Shown: positions 23,842 through 37,500 of the stretch, piece by piece
Numbering within the stretch: position 1 is the first letter of the stretch
Layout of the letters: every line of letters begins with the position of its first letter
Origin: Wolfiporia cocos
Lineage: Eukaryota; Basidiomycota; Agaricomycetes; Polyporales; Phaeolaceae
Direction: 5' to 3'
Length of the DNA: 64,000 nt
Assembly (NCBI GenBank): GCA_029448655.1
Contig: JACCLO010000003.1
Location: 2,666,001 to 2,730,000, forward strand
Position numbers and translations under genes: made by a program
The notes under the pieces: generated by a model
What the model saw: the letters and a program-made list of their open reading frames with translations, nothing else
What the model was told of the DNA's origin: nothing
Database searches by the model: none

Positions 23842-24971
23842 TCAGTGGTCCCTAGCTATCTGACCCTCGTCCCCGTCGATTGTGCTATTATAACCTAATA
23901 CGAGACGCTCTCTCTCATCAAGCAAATCTCGACCCCATTCCTGTACTTCAGGGTGGCGAATATTGGGTAGACTACTCTCGAAAAACGTCTGTAATTGCAC
24001 ATTGTGGGCACGTTCGTATTCAAGCGCTGCGCGGGAAGATGAGCATATATACCAGTAATCTTTATCAAGACTAATAACCTACCCTGCGATGCCATCTCGA
24101 ATCTGTCCAGATCTGTCAAGAGGAGCGGCATCAAATTATGATCGACAAATAAAGGTATCTCTCCTGAAACTCACCTTTGACAAATCGAGCTTCTTTCGTC
24201 TGGCCATCTTCATACTCCTGGCTACGAGCTTGAGCAATGGATGCGAAACTCAAACTACAGAAGACCTCACTTGCCAGAGAGCTTCTATCCGCTGCGCCGC
24301 AGGGTTGTTATGCAACATCTCGTGTACAAAGTTATGCATCGCTTCCTGAAGATATCAAGTTATGACACGACTACTGGATTAATGAGATCGGAGGTACCGC
24401 CTCGAGGCGGCGTTTCTCTGCCTTCGATGTTTCCTCGCGCGGTGCAATATCGCCGACTAAGGAGGGATTGGCCAAATTAAGCTGTGGCTCATGTCAAATG
24501 AAAGTAAATGTCGGCCACCGACCTTGCGCCTCGGCCAGGTCATGCACTAGGCACAACATGACGCACCTACTTTGACAATTATGATCGAACATATGCAAGA
24601 ACAGAAGGCACTAACTTAGATATGTCCAGCGTAGTATCCGAGGTGCACATCGCAAGGACAGCCATTCGATACATGTGGTCAGAGATACTCTCTGGACCTG
24701 GGATCTACTGGGACCGCGGTCAGTTGCTGCTCTAAGGACGATGGGGCGGGCGCCCAGACATTGTGGTCGATCCATCCTGTTCGTTTTTGCGTCTGAGTCC
24801 ACAATCAGCCCGAGCATATTACATGTGGCGTTGTCAATCAATGCGTACCTTCAATCTCTCTAGGATATGGAAGAACGCGAGTCTGTCCACGGACACATTC
24901 CCGTCCGAGACGTAAAGCGGAGGGAACACACGCTTTCCTGATATGGCTGCGTCGTGCAGTGCAGCGCTCAT
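23842..24971 (-). CDS. HD-domain 5'-deoxynucleotidase, HDDC2/YfbR-like
   Basis: This gene of about six small exons matches the eukaryotic HDDC2 (yeast YGK1) family, which removes phosphate from deoxynucleoside 5'-monophosphates. In order: DRLAFFHILERLK, then TQKRTGWIDHN, SDHMYRMAVLAMC (first metal His), MLCLVHDLAEA with the HD pair, GDIAPRE, KAEKRRLEA, AMHNFVHEMLHNNPAAQRIE, EDGQTKEARFVK, DLDRFEMA (last metal Asp) and a C-terminal PEVQEWGRDLLDERERLVLG. The start at 24971 (MSAALHDAA) is the nearest ATG to the domain; the frame stays open to 25175. One intron, between the HN of the second exon and the PESISDHM segment, has no join that I could put in frame, so an exon edge or a frameshift there needs checking. 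Confidence 0.82.
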
Positions 24972-25307
24972 GTTCAGAACCTCCAATGCTGTGCCCCTGC
25001 TTTCGAATTTGTGATGCAGAGCCTCAGAGGTAGTGTATACCTGCCAAGGATCGGTACAGGCGAAGTTGGATGCGGAAATCCATGGACATATAAGCGCCCA
25101 GGATATCCGAATCGGTCTGTCGCGTGACCAGCATACTCCTACTGCGTGTTCCTCAGAAGTGAGGTTGTCGCTCACCTCACTTGGCTTCGAACGCTCGGCT
25201 CACTAGCCAACTCGGCAACCGCTGATAGGGACAGACTCTTGAGTGCAGAGAAAACGCTGCCTTACTGATAGATTTGCAAGCCTGCTAGGCCGGACAGAGC
25301 CATTTCC

Positions 25308-28300
25308 ATGCAGGACGAGCCAGGTACGAGAGACCGCATTGTCTTGCAACTGTTCGCGGGAGCGACTCACCTGTATGTAGTAACCTGCCGAATATGCAGC
25401 ACTCCAGCAGAGCCGGGTCAACCGCTATTCCACCCCTGCAAATGCTCGGGCACGATCCGTTACATTCATCAAGATTGGTGCGTCTTCGCCGCGCTATTGC
25501 CTACCAGTGTGTTAGTGCTAATATCTTGCCAGTTTGACGGAGTGGCTAGCCCATAGCAAAAAGAAAACATGCGACATATGCAAGCACCCATACTCGTTCA
25601 CCAAAGGTATGTACCAGCTCGGTGCGTATCACTGACCAGGCTCATTCAAACATTCCGGAATCGCAGTGTATTCTCCAGACATGCCGGAACGGCTCCCACT
25701 GCTCCTCTTGATACGACAGCTTTCGCGGCAAGCAGTGTCTGCGGTCCTATTTCTTCTGCGTGCCACCATGGTTGGCATGGTATGGCTCGCATTACTACCT
25801 TTGGCGACGATTTGGACGTGGAGAATGTACTTTGCCTTGGGTGATTCTACGTGTGTATTTCGCTTTCTTGCGTTCCATTCATGTTGCCTCACAATTATTG
25901 CAGCGCATGGTACATCAGCAACCGACCACGGCCGCCCGTCGTGCCAGAACCCGCAAACGTACTACCGCCGTCGAACGCGTCCGCGCCCAGCACAGCCATG
26001 GACAACAGCACCAGCACGACCCCCGCCCTTCTCCTTGCACATCCGCTCGTGCGCGCGACTTCCGCAGACATTGTGTCTGGGCAGATCATCGCTTCGCTGA
26101 TCGTGCTCGCGTTCGTCGCTATCTTTCTCCTTCGTGAGTGGATCTCGCAGAACGCGCGGCCGGGCGTGTTCGACGACATTGAAGTCGACGTGCCTGTCGC
26201 GGAGGCGGAGGCTCAGCCTGAGCCTGATAACCAAGACGCGCAGGCCTTACTCGACCATGAGCCTGCTCCACAACCCGAGCTGTGGCAGCGCGTGCAGGAG
26301 CTGCCCGATCAGCTGTCCATTCCACAGCTACCAGCGCCAGAGCCGATCCCTGGAGCGGACGACGAAGTACAAGAACGGCGGCTCCGCACGCGATCGCTTG
26401 ACCGACAAGGCGCTAGGGACTTTAGAGACGAGCCATCTCGCGACGGCCCGAACAAACGACCGCGGTACGCTCCGTCAGACGACGAAGATGCCGTTCATGA
26501 GCTGCGCGAACGCAGGCTGACGCGCGAGGCGAAGGGAAAGCGTGTGGTACGTAGAGAGCCACACCTCGGATGGGCGACATCAAGCGCGGTGAGCAGCAAA
26601 GACTTCAACGGAGCCGCGATGCAAGACAAGCCGGAACCATTGCAAGAGTGGCAGGAGGCATTACTGAGGAGGCGGAGAATGCAGATGACGCCTGAGGCGA
26701 TTCACCGGCCGTCCAGGCCTCTGAATCTGCCCTTGGATCAGACACAATTCACGTTCACTGCGTCGTCATCGTCTGAGTGGACGGACATTACCGAGGAAAC
26801 AGATGCAGTGGCGAACACTGAAGTAGAGGGTGACCGTCCATTGACAACGCGTCTGTTCGGCGCTCCAGACGTCCCGGAAGACATTCCCTTGACTGCATCG
26901 CCAACTGTCGAAGCTTCCGCCAATCTGTATGAGCGATTCATAGAGCCTCGATCACTACCGCCTCCCCACTCCGCGGAGTCTCGCCGTGCAGGCAGCCCAT
27001 CGAGCGCAATACCAGCTTCTCCAACGTTAGTCCCTTCTCTTCCGCTCAGCGACCACGAAGAGGATACGAAGGTCTTCGACATTTTCGAACCACGCGCCCC
27101 CACCCCATCTTCCGAGCTGCGGCGCCCCACTCTCCCAAGTGCCACGCTCCCTCCATCGTCCGGTGCCTCACCAGCTGCGAGCGTGTATCGCAGTCGCGGG
27201 CCAACGCCTCTGGGGTCGCCCAACCTCGCTACATATCGCCCGCCGGAGGAGCTCGAGGCTGGGCCATCAACGTTGACCAGCTATTTTGACGAGGAGGCAC
27301 ACATGCAGGAGGAGGGCGAAGAGGAAGAGATGGCGGCAGACTACAACGCGTACTTCCGCGACATCCAGTCAGCCCCAGGGGCATCCGAGCCGACGGGATT
27401 TAACACGATTGCGCCGATGGAGAATGATATCGAGCCCGCGGATCTCTGGTCGGAGGAGAACAATCACTCGGAAGATGGGGTCGACATTGTCGCAGCAGAG
27501 GAACGGATGCAGCCACACGGATTTGTACCTGCTAACGTGGCAGAAGATGTTCCGAGGCAGGATATGCGAGTCGACTTCGTGCCGCCTAGGGACCCGGAGG
27601 AAGTGCCAGAACAGATTGAAGACTTTGACGGAATTGTCGAAGATGATATGGATGGTGCATTGGAAGGTGGGTCAATATAGCAGCTGGAGTAGCCTTGATC
27701 AGATGCCCACATATTATTTAGCTATTGGCCTGAGAGGTCCATTGCACGGCCTACTTCAAAATGTAAGTCTCTATAGCTCTATCAGCTCCTCATGAACTCC
27801 CGCTGATGCGATCCCGATGGATAGGCCGCACTTATGATCTTTATTCTTGACGCAACCATTGGGACGGGCGTATGGATACCATTCACTATCGGAAAATCCG
27901 CCGCTTTGCTTGTGGTATGTTTGAAGTTTTTAGGACTTGTCCCGCCTGACTAGTTTGATAGCTGGATCCTCCACGGTTGTTACAAATTCTGCACCTACCG
28001 CTACGGATTATACGGCTAGTGACAGATCCTGTGGTCGACGGCGTGGCGTGGCTCGTTACCCGACTGTTACTCCCTACGGTCCTGCAAATAGCGAATGTGG
28101 TATTAAATGCAATGCTGAAGGCATCCACAATCGTCGTTGGCACCGCTAATGCCGCCAAAGCTGCTGCGATCGGTACATGGATTGTAAGTCACCCCACATA
28201 GCAAATACTAATATATAACATTACTCACACATTGTCCAGAACAAGGAAACACCGCGTATCCTAATGTTCATGTCGGATTGTAGTGCGCAATGGCTGTCGA

Positions 28301-30676
28301 AATCGGACGTCACCTCAACCTCCTCTTCACCTACATTGCTAGATCGCCTTATGGAATCCGATTCACCGGTCTTACGCGCAGTCGAACCTTATTTTGCTCC
28401 TCTTGGGCAGAGAGTAAGACTAGATATTGAGAACGTCAAGGTCGAGTGGCTTCGACTCGCGACTGGAGATGGGCCAAACGAGAAAGTCTTTGCAGTCGCG
28501 TTGGGATATGCAGTCATTGGGCTTATGATCGCCTTATATCTGAACGTCCTGACTCTCGGAAACGTGAAGAATGCAGGCAGAGCTGTTCGCAACGCCGTTC
28601 GACAACAATTGCTTGTGGTCAAGGTATGCAGTAAGATAGCCACCTCCGGCGCAATCACTAAAATCTGTAGGTGGCGGTGTTTATTGTGGTCGAACTGGTG
28701 GTTTTCCCGCTCGGATGCGGGATCATGTTGGATGCGTGCACCGTGTGGCTACTCCCTCAAGGCGACTTGAATTCAAGGCTGACATTTTTCAAGTATGCCC
28801 CCATCACGTCAATATTCTATCATTGGGTAGTCGGGACGATGTTCATGTGCGTCGACCTTGATTGATTATACATATTCAACGGTATTAACGCGTCCTCCAG
28901 GTATCAGTTTGCGGTCCTTCTCGCAGGTTGCAGAGGCATCATGCGTCCAGGAGCAATGTGGTTCATCAAGGATCCACAAGATCAAAATTTCCACCCTATT
29001 CGCGACATACTTGAGCGGTCAACACTGGTACAGGTCCGCAAGCTCCTTCTTAGCGCGGTCATGTATGGCATTGTGGTCGCAGCCGGCGTCGGTACTGTAT
29101 CCGGTGTTCTCCAGATCTTCAGCCGGACAATTCTTCCGTTTCGGTGGAAAGTCCGGTATGTGTATTAGTTTTACTATACACAATGTCACGCTGAGTATTT
29201 TACAGCGAGCCTTTGTCGGCCGTGCCAGTGGACCTGTTATTCCTACATCTTGTCATGCCATATACTATGCATTACTTCCGGCCGAAGAAGCTCCTCAGAA
29301 GATTCGGTATTCAACTCTGGAGATACCTTGCCCATCAGTTGCGATTGACTTCATACATGTTCGGAGGTCGCCACTTCTCAGAAGAGTTCACCCCCGTACG
29401 TTGGACCTGGAGATCGCTATTCATTCCAAAGGGCGATATCGAGATGGACGACGCTGAAGCTACACACGATGGCTCGTTTCGGCGTGTGCCCAACAGCGAC
29501 AACGTGGTAGTATTGAGAGATGCGCCGGCGACAGCAGAGGTTGACGAGACAGGACGGCCTGTTAACGATGAGCAACGCAAGCTTATTGATGCCCAAGATG
29601 CAGAGGCTCAGAAGGCAAAACGAAATATCAAGGAAGACTACGCCATTGTCTATGTCCCTCCCAATCTCCAGTGCAGAGTCATAACATTCATCTTCTGCAT
29701 CTGGATTGTTGGGTCAGTGTTACTTGGCCTAGCTCTAGGCGCACCAATTGTGCTCGGGCGACAAGTCTTGGGCCTCTTCATACCTCACGTGGTGCACGAC
29801 GGATATGCGTTCATTACCGGCTTCTACCTGCTGTGGGCCTGCTTGCTGATTCCCCGCTCCTTCGACCGTCTGGACAAACGACGTCAGCGCCGGCTGGGGA
29901 AATCGGGTGCGCAATGGCCTCTCTATGCAGCTAAACGCAGCCTTCTATGGATCGCCAAGATGTCGTATATGGTATTCTTCCTCGGCTTCGTCATCCCCAC
30001 GCTCATTGCCGTTGTCCTTGAGTTGTACATCGTGCAGCCAATACGTCACATCGCAGATCCTCCATCTGAGCCGCCGCGCATCAGGGTTGTCGATATGTGG
30101 GGTCTAGGCTTGCTATATACTGAGATAATAATTCGCTGCTTGCGGCTGCAGCCTAGGAATGACTTCATTCAAGGCATTGACCAGGTGAGTTTATTCAGCA
30201 GTAGCTGCGAATCGCAGTGCTCACACGCGCTTGTGGCAGATCAAACGCCTGGGATGGACTTCTCCAGACCCAATCAAGGCGACGAAGGAAGTTATCGCTC
30301 CGGTGATGACCGGTTTGCTGGGCATGATCTTCCTACCGGCTGGTCTCCTGTGGGGCGTACACCGTGCGTTATCGCTGCCACTTCCTGACGACTTCCTATG
30401 TGCGTCGTTACGATCATTGTTAGGCTCTGCTATTCACTCATGTCCGTTTATACAGTTGCGCATGTGTACCCGAGTCTATTCACGGTGGCAGGCTTCACTC
30501 ATGCGGTAGTCGCGTTATCCAAAGTGTTCGGGTCGTGGTCGCAGACTATTCGTGACAAGGAGTTCCTGCTTGAAATGCGACTGCAAAATCACGAACCGCG
30601 ATCTGAGCAAGACAGGGAGAGCAATGAGGTTGACCTGGAGATCAAGGAGGAGGAGGAGGAGGAGGAGGCGGAATGA
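25308..30676 (+). CDS. SSM4: ER membrane RING-CH E3 ubiquitin ligase, Doa10/MARCH6 type
   Basis: A large multi-exon gene for the ER-associated degradation ligase Doa10 (yeast SSM4). An intron at about 25324 joins MQDEP to [13 protein letters not shown], opening an N-terminal RING-CH finger: C-x2-C, then [17 protein letters not shown] with the metal cysteines and histidine, then [14 protein letters not shown] long hydrophilic acidic segment (26150-27680) with S/P-rich stretches lies between the first helices and the membrane core. Many helices follow, for example [19 protein letters not shown] (about 30000) and [19 protein letters not shown] (about 29690). The C-terminal tail ends in a run of glutamates from GAGGAG repeats. 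It should ubiquitinate misfolded ER and nuclear-envelope proteins. The start codon is 337 bp from that of the divergent HD-nucleotidase gene. Confidence 0.92.
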
Positions 30677-30940
30677 TGGCAATCCCTACCAGATTTCTCA
30701 CCACTCGAGAGATAACGCTATCACTGTAGCCATGCATCGTCATATACTATAGCATTGTTCCCATGTAATTGCGGCACCGCATTCTGTAAGATAGCTTTGT
30801 TGTCTCACATTCTCGGCTTGTACAGATTGAGCTAGGACAGTCGCATGTCTGAAATGTACGCTGTACAGACCATATACACACACAGAGTTATAAATGTACA
30901 TCCAGATCGACGATGAGGGAGCATATATGCACGGACCCCC

Positions 30941-32812
30941 TCAGAATTCTTCGTCCTCAGCAAGCGAAGGCATGTACGCCTCCGAATCGCTCGTCTCGTA
31001 CTCTGAATCTTCCTGCGGTACAAGTCGCCGCGCAGTGAACGTCCCATCCGGTTCGTGCAAGACCTCCCACCGCTCCGGGTGCGTGACAATATCCACCGCA
31101 ATCCAGTCCATATACACCTCGCCCGCATCATCGTTCTCGTGGAGATGAATATTCCATCCAAGGAACACCGTGTTCCCGTCTAGCCTCGCCGAGAGACCAT
31201 GATCATGCGCGTAGTCCATGGCAAATATGTCAATCATCTGCAGCGTCGCTCCGCGGCGGAGTATCGCGAGTTCCTCATCTGCGAGGTCGTCAAGGAATGC
31301 GTAATCCTCTCGCGTGACATACTCGGAAGGCGGCGCCCAGCGCGGACGCACGTATAAACCTGCGTAGTGCTCCTCGCCGTTAGGTGAGCCATACCAGTCG
31401 TCTTCCCAATTGTCCCCGTCGTCTTCGTCGTCATCCTCGTCATAGTCCTCGTCTTCGTCAACATCCATGTCGTCATCGCTGTCTTCGTCGCTCCAATCAT
31501 CGTCGGAGTGTTCGGGAAAGATGCCTGCCCATGGATCGCCGTTTGGCAGGGGCGATGGGGCGCGTGGCGCGTCTGGGGATGCCTTGGCCTTTCCGAGCGC
31601 GGATGCGAGCGACTTAACGACAAAGAGAGGGATGGGCCGGGTATGGATAATGGCACGACAACAAGGGCAGGTTTTGTCGAGGTATAGAAGTCTATCCGGA
31701 ACATCGTCGAGTATGTCATCGTCGGAGGGAGCGGCACGGAACCAGCTTTGCAAGCAACCCTCACAGAGGACGTGGCCACAAGGTGACAGCCTGATGTCGG
31801 ATGAGTTGGATCCTGATGTTTGGTTCAGACAGAACATACCCATTAGGCCTGGAAAGGAGTTCCATGCAAATTTGGCACGTCATATTGCTCTCGATGCATG
31901 ACACGAGCTATTCAATGATGAGTAGCGTGAATGTAAGACAGGCGTCAGGCATACACACTTCATCGGATTTCTGAAGTTGATCTCTCAGCCTCTTCATCTC
32001 TTTACTCTGCTCCTGCTGCAGCTGAGGGTGGGATAACGTCCGTCTTTTAGCGAGCAATGGCGGTGGCGATGCGCTGCATACCTTCGATGAGCTAGCAGAC
32101 TCGATCCGTAGCTCGTCAATGACCTAAGATGATGCTAAGAAAGGGAAGAGCTTCGGACAAGAGGGCCGTTACCTTGCTTTGTTTTTGGATGGTACGCTTC
32201 GATGCCAGCAATTGCTGTATGCATGATGAGTGACTGCATGCGCTTGCATTAACGCCATCGTGAACATACCTTCCTCAAGATCTCGACCTCCAGCATCAAT
32301 TGGTAGTGGGAATCATTACCAGACATCGACAACGACTCGGTTTCGAATCGTGAAGACTCAGAGGGAGTCTTCATTGACGAGCGACATGACGTCTCACGAG
32401 ACTTAGATCGTTCCTTGCGTTTGCTCCTGCTCGTGCCCGGCCCGCCGTCGCTTAACAGTTCACGCAACACAAGTGTATTATTGCCCTCCTCGGCAAATAA
32501 AGACGGTGCTCTGGACTTGCTCTTGTTTTTGCGGCCTCGCGTGCTGTCTTGATCCTCTGCGGAATGCTGGGGAAGGGACATCTCAATCGGAGTTGTTATG
32601 GACGTTGCATTGTGCGATCGCTTCTTCTTACGACCTCCGGTGTCGTTTCTGTTCGATGGGCCTTCCTCCAAGGTATCTGGGGAATGAGTCTTCTGGGAGC
32701 GATGAGCAACATTGGGGACAGGTTGTGTAGTCTTATTCTCTCTGCTTTTAGCGTTTCCGGCTGGGCGTCGCTGAGCCGACTGCAAGGGGCCGAGGAACGA
32801 GAGTGGTGGCAT
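30941..32812 (-). CDS. RING-finger protein with coiled coil and acidic C-terminal half (putative E3 ligase)
   Basis: The first exon encodes a basic, serine-rich head with nuclear-type signals (GGRKKKRS, SRSKRKERSKS). The next exons form a coiled coil (QLMLEVEILRK, KVIDELRIES, KEMKRLRDQLQ). An intron splits the RING: TCQICMELLSRPNG joins LSPCGHVLCEGCLQSWF, and the last cysteines are in KTCPCCRAII, giving a full C3HC4 set. A run of D/E follows (31430-31500), then a folded-looking tail with WDIHLHEN-like and VTHPERWEVLHEPDGTF segments. The architecture suits a nuclear ubiquitin ligase, but I cannot assign it to a studied orthologue. The start at 32812 opens the first long exon; it is divergent to TPT1. 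Confidence 0.8.
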
Positions 32813-33184
32813 AGTTCCGGTTTGGGGCGCTCGCTGTACAAGTGTACGTGAACGGTGGTTTTACATAAGAATGCGCAATCTACATCAAGAGAACATACCT
32901 GTGGTACAGTCGAGAGTATTTGAAACGATATATAATACCTAAGGTGGTGGTAGTAGGATAGTAGGAATGATACACGCGCCAGCTACATAGTAAGCGTTAC
33001 AATGTCACACGCTGGCAATGATCACGTTCGTATTGACGCGTTCTGTCACGGTCACTTTCTTTGCATGTTCCTCCGATCAACCAGCCTCCAGGTTCTCAAG
33101 CAACATTGTTCATCACCGTACTTCAATCTGTACTCCAATCATAGCGTTATACTAGCTGTATCACTGCACAGCTCTCAGCGAACA
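32813..33184. other. Divergent promoter region of the RING gene and TPT1
   Basis: 372 bp between start codons. An upstream in-frame ATG for TPT1 is at 33002, so part of this may be coding. Confidence 0.45.
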
Positions 33185-34215
33185 ATGGAGCAGAAGCAAG
33201 AGGGTGACATCAATATGCGTAGGGAGGGACACAAGCAAGGTAACCGCGGGCGCGGTGGCTCTGCAAAGTTGCGCGGACACCCGAGAGATTCGCCCGAGAC
33301 ACGCATGTCAAAGACCCTCTCTTGGGTTCTGCGTCACGGAACTCAGTCCGAGGGACTTGTTATGCGCCCCGACGGCTATGTGCGCGTGGACGATCTCGTA
33401 GGTAGTAGCAAACCAAACATCACGTTCCTCGAATGATGGACAAACTCCAAGTAGCTGAAGATACCTAAGATGCGCAATGTGAACTTTGAGCAGCTAGAGA
33501 AAATTGTCAAGAGCGACGCGAAGACCCGCTACCATCTACTCTTCGAGCCTGACAAGGAGTCGACGTCCTCGGAGGAAATATGGTGGATCCGAGCCAATCA
33601 GGGACATTCAATCAAGGTATGTCGGGATCTATCACTTATACTGCCGAGCTTCAGCTATCTCAGACAGTCGTGCTGGATTTGCAACCGATAACCTCAACTG
33701 CGGATATACCAGCCGGTATTGCGGTGCACGGCACCACACGCCAAGCATGGGACAAGATTCGTGGGTCTGCACCTTTGTGATACTATATCTCTATAACACC
33801 TCTCAGGCACTCAAGGGCTCTCAAAGATGTCCCGTAACCACATCCATCTCGCACAAGGTGTCCCAGGCTCTGGCGTGATCAGCGGTCAGTTCTTATACTT
33901 CAGCTGCACGCTCGGCTAAGACTGTCCTCTGTTCAAGGCATGCGCAAATCGTCCCAAATCCTCATTTATATCGACGTGCAGAAGGCGCTCGACGTAGGAA
34001 TTACATTCTTCTTGTCAGCAAATGGCGTCGTGCTTACGGCAGGCGACGAGCGAGGATTCCTCGCCCCACAGTACTTTGCGCGGGTGGAGACGGCGAAGGG
34101 CGAGCCGGTGCTTGAGTGGGAGCGTACGGAGGCTCAGAGGGACCGTGTTGACGGTGCTAAGAGCTTGGAAGAAATTGAGACAGCCATGGCAGAATCACCA
34201 GACCACGTGAAATGA
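33185..34215 (+). CDS. TPT1: tRNA 2'-phosphotransferase
   Basis: Tpt1 removes the 2'-phosphate left at the splice junction of ligated tRNAs, using NAD+ and releasing ADP-ribose 1",2"-cyclic phosphate. Exons join to MSKTLSWVLRHGTQSEGL (the conserved LRH), MRPDGYVRVDDL, WIRANQGHSIK with the GHS motif, AVHGTTRQAWDKI, GLSKMSRNHIHLAQG with the conserved Arg, and FLSANGVVLTAGDERGFLAP. These are the KptA/TPT1 signatures in order. About four short introns. I chose ATG 33185 (MEQKQEGDINMRREG); a longer frame from 33002 would add 61 residues without recognisable features. The head is rich in G/R and could bind RNA. The C-terminus converges with the RTC4-domain gene. Confidence 0.92.
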
Positions 34216-34569
34216 CGTCAGTTAGCGCAAAGGATGGTACTTGAAAGAAGGAAGTCTAGTGTACATCAGCCATTTGTGTGATCCTCTCGTCCGCGTTAGT
34301 TCCGGGCCTGCGAGGCAGCAGCAAGCCAAAGCCCGTAAATGCAAACATTGAGCTTGCTCATGTTGTCTCCTGTCACGGAGAAGACAGCAGCCACTTGAAA
34401 TCATCCGGTGTAGTGCCCCTGCCTGCAAACTTCATCACGCGGTTTGAAGGCTTCCCTTGTGGTGAACTATCGGCTGTTAAGTTTCTAGGCGTCCGACTTT
34501 CGTTTTCCTTCGACTCGGCTCTTCAATTCGCAATTAATGGGCTGTACCAGAAGCAGAAAGTACTACTAC

Positions 34570-37500
34570 TCACGTCTTAGTGGCATACTTGCGCCGCGCT
34601 CGCTCCAGCGGCTTCAGAGCCTCGCGTTCAGAGCCGGCACTGGCAGCCATAAACGAGGATGCCTGGGACAGCCTGTTCGCCTTCGGGGTAGCGTCTGCCT
34701 CAGTCTCTTGCCGATCATGGGTACTGAACAGTATATCCTCATCGGTGTCCTGACCCGCACTTCGCCATCGCGACTGGCTGTCTGCATCCGAGCGACCAGT
34801 ATCCGCCGCGTCTGAAACTGGTGCATCCTGTCTTAGCTTGGGTCTCGGTCTCGGTCTCGATGATACTGGATGGGCAGGCAGAGACTTGTATCCGCCAGAG
34901 CGTATGTCCGCGTCTGACGACGGTGCCGCGCTAGCGGTCCGTGAGCGCGTCTGTGGGCCACGGTGGGTAGATGGTCTCGTTCTAGAAGACGAGGCCCGGG
35001 ACGCGTCTGTACTGTCCGTCAGCATCATCACATCGCTCTCCGCTTTGTTTCTCGATGCCTTCGACTTCGTTCCGCTCTTCTTCTGCTGGCCGTTTTGTCG
35101 ATATTGAGCATGCCTCTTTCTCGATGCGGCACCGACAAACTCAGAGTCGCCATCTTCGGTATTGTACTTGGTCTTCTGCGTCGCCCTGGGCCTGGAGCAG
35201 CTTTTCTCCTTCCGGGGCTCCTCCGAATCAATTGCAGCCCAGTAGTCTTCCTCCTCCCTCTCCATCCTCTCCTCCTCCTCCAGCTCTTTCCGCCGTCTCC
35301 GCGCACGCTCTATGATGATCTGATCCCCGGCGCCGACTGCGCCGTCAGCGTGCTCGTCAGGGAACATCGCGACACCGTACTCGGTGCTCTCACGAAGCGT
35401 TTTGAGGGCTTCACCACGGGTCTGCTCCATGTCTTCCATAATGAGGAGTAGCGCTGCTTCGGGCATGAGGACGAGCTCATTAAAGTCCGTGGGTGTCAGC
35501 GGAAGAGTGGAGTCGGCATCGTAGGACGAGGGAGGGAAAAGGTTGTATATTGTCTGGTGAATGATCACATAGCCTTGTTCGCCATAGCTAATGGAAAATG
35601 AACATCCGCAAGTTCAAGAGCATGTTGATTTACTCACTATCCAGGCTGCGTCTTGTCAAAGTTTGAGAACTGCCCAGCGATACCAGTAGCCTGCCGTGAG
35701 CCGTTCTTCCGCACTCTCTTGACCACGTCTTTCCAAAAGACACACTGCTTTCTCGGCCTATCTACCCACCTTTCTCCATCACTGTCGCTCTCACTATCTT
35801 CGCCCAGCTCCATCCGTTGCGCACACGGGAGAAAATCCTCGTCCACATCATCAACAATCTCCTGTAAATGCCACTTGAGCGCCCTCACCCGCGCTCCTAG
35901 GTTATCCCAGTCTATCTGTATGGGCCACCCGCGCTGCTGCGCTAGCGGTACTTGATGGCTCTCGAAGCGGTGTCGCTGGCATGCACCGATGTAGGCCTCT
36001 AAGGGCGCGCTGAGGCCAAGTGGGTTCGTGGGGCGGACATCGCTGCACGAGGCTTTGCTTCCGATCGCGATCAGGTGCAAGAGGTGTGGCGTGGGGACCT
36101 GAGGAAGTTTCTCATCACACCATGGACAGAGCGTTTTGGGATCGATGTTTGGGTCGAGGAACACTAGAGACGAGCAGGATTGATTCACAATTGAATAAAA
36201 TGAATGGAAAGCACATACGTGGATCATCGTCGTCATCCTCGAGATCGGAGACTTCACTTGAGCGCAAGATCTCATCTAAACTGAGAGATTCTGGCAGTTG
36301 AGCCACAGGCATAGAAGTGCATTGTGGTGTACATACAGTTCATCGGCATCAGGACGCCTCTTCTTATGTCCCCGAGAGGCGCTGTCGACAGAGCTGAGCT
36401 CTTGTGAAAGGCGCTTCCCGAACGACTGTGTCTCTCCATACAGTTGCGTTTGCATTGGGAATGGCCTCACCGAGGAAGCCTTCAGTGGAGAATTGTCTTC
36501 GTGGGCAGATTCGCTCTCGGTGTCGCCCGCGCTACTTGGGGAGGGCGTGATCATAGCCTTGCGTCGCTTACTTGTTTGTTGTGCATGACGTGAGGGCGAC
36601 CTGTCCGTATACAGTCTACTGAACAACCCTGATTTTGATTCTACAAGGGAGGACGAAAGTGGCGACAGCGCTTGCACCGGGTTTGGTTGACTCGACTGTG
36701 AAAGTTCATCCGGTTGACGCACCGGCGAAAGTGCAGTGATCGGGTTCACTTGCTTGTTCTTTCCCTTAGACGTTTTAGACACAGAACTATCGTCCTCCAG
36801 AGGGGGCATGAGGGGGAAGGCTTCTACGTGTTTCTTGGATCCCCCAGCTCTACCTTTGCCTTTGTTACTCACGTCATCCGGCTTACGTGAAGCAACGTCT
36901 TCCTGTGATGCTGCTTTCGCACGGGAGGCGTTGTACGCGGGACGGGGCCTAGGGCGCTGAGTCGCACTTGGACTTGGTGTCTTTGGGTCGTCATCGTTGC
37001 CAGACTCTAGGTGCTCAGAAGATTGACGACTGCCACGATTCGAGGTGAGCTCGTTCAAGGATATAGCCTTCTTTTTCCCCTTTGCGTCTCGAGCGACATG
37101 ATCTGTGTGAGTCTCCAAGGCTTTCTGAGCCTCTCTTAGCGCAGGAGGTGACGTAGATGCTGGTGAAGTTGACTGAGAACGTAAGGCGGTTGGACGAGTC
37201 GTGGCTTTGCCTGCTGTCGCTTTAGTAGAAGTCACGGAGGATTCGCTGTGTTGAGAGGAAGGTCCGGGGTCACAGTTCGACTTCTTCTTTTTCTTGAATG
37301 ACGGCAGCTTTTTGTCAGGCGGGAAACCAGGCATGTATGCGTGGCGTCGACCTTTCGAATCGATATATGCGCGTTCATCGTCATCATTGTGATTCGCCGC
37401 TTGCAATTTGGACTGACGCGCTGGTTTCTTTGCCGGGTTATGAGCATTCTGTGATGAAGGCGGGGCGGATAAAAGGCCCAGGTCGTCGTCACTGAAGGAA

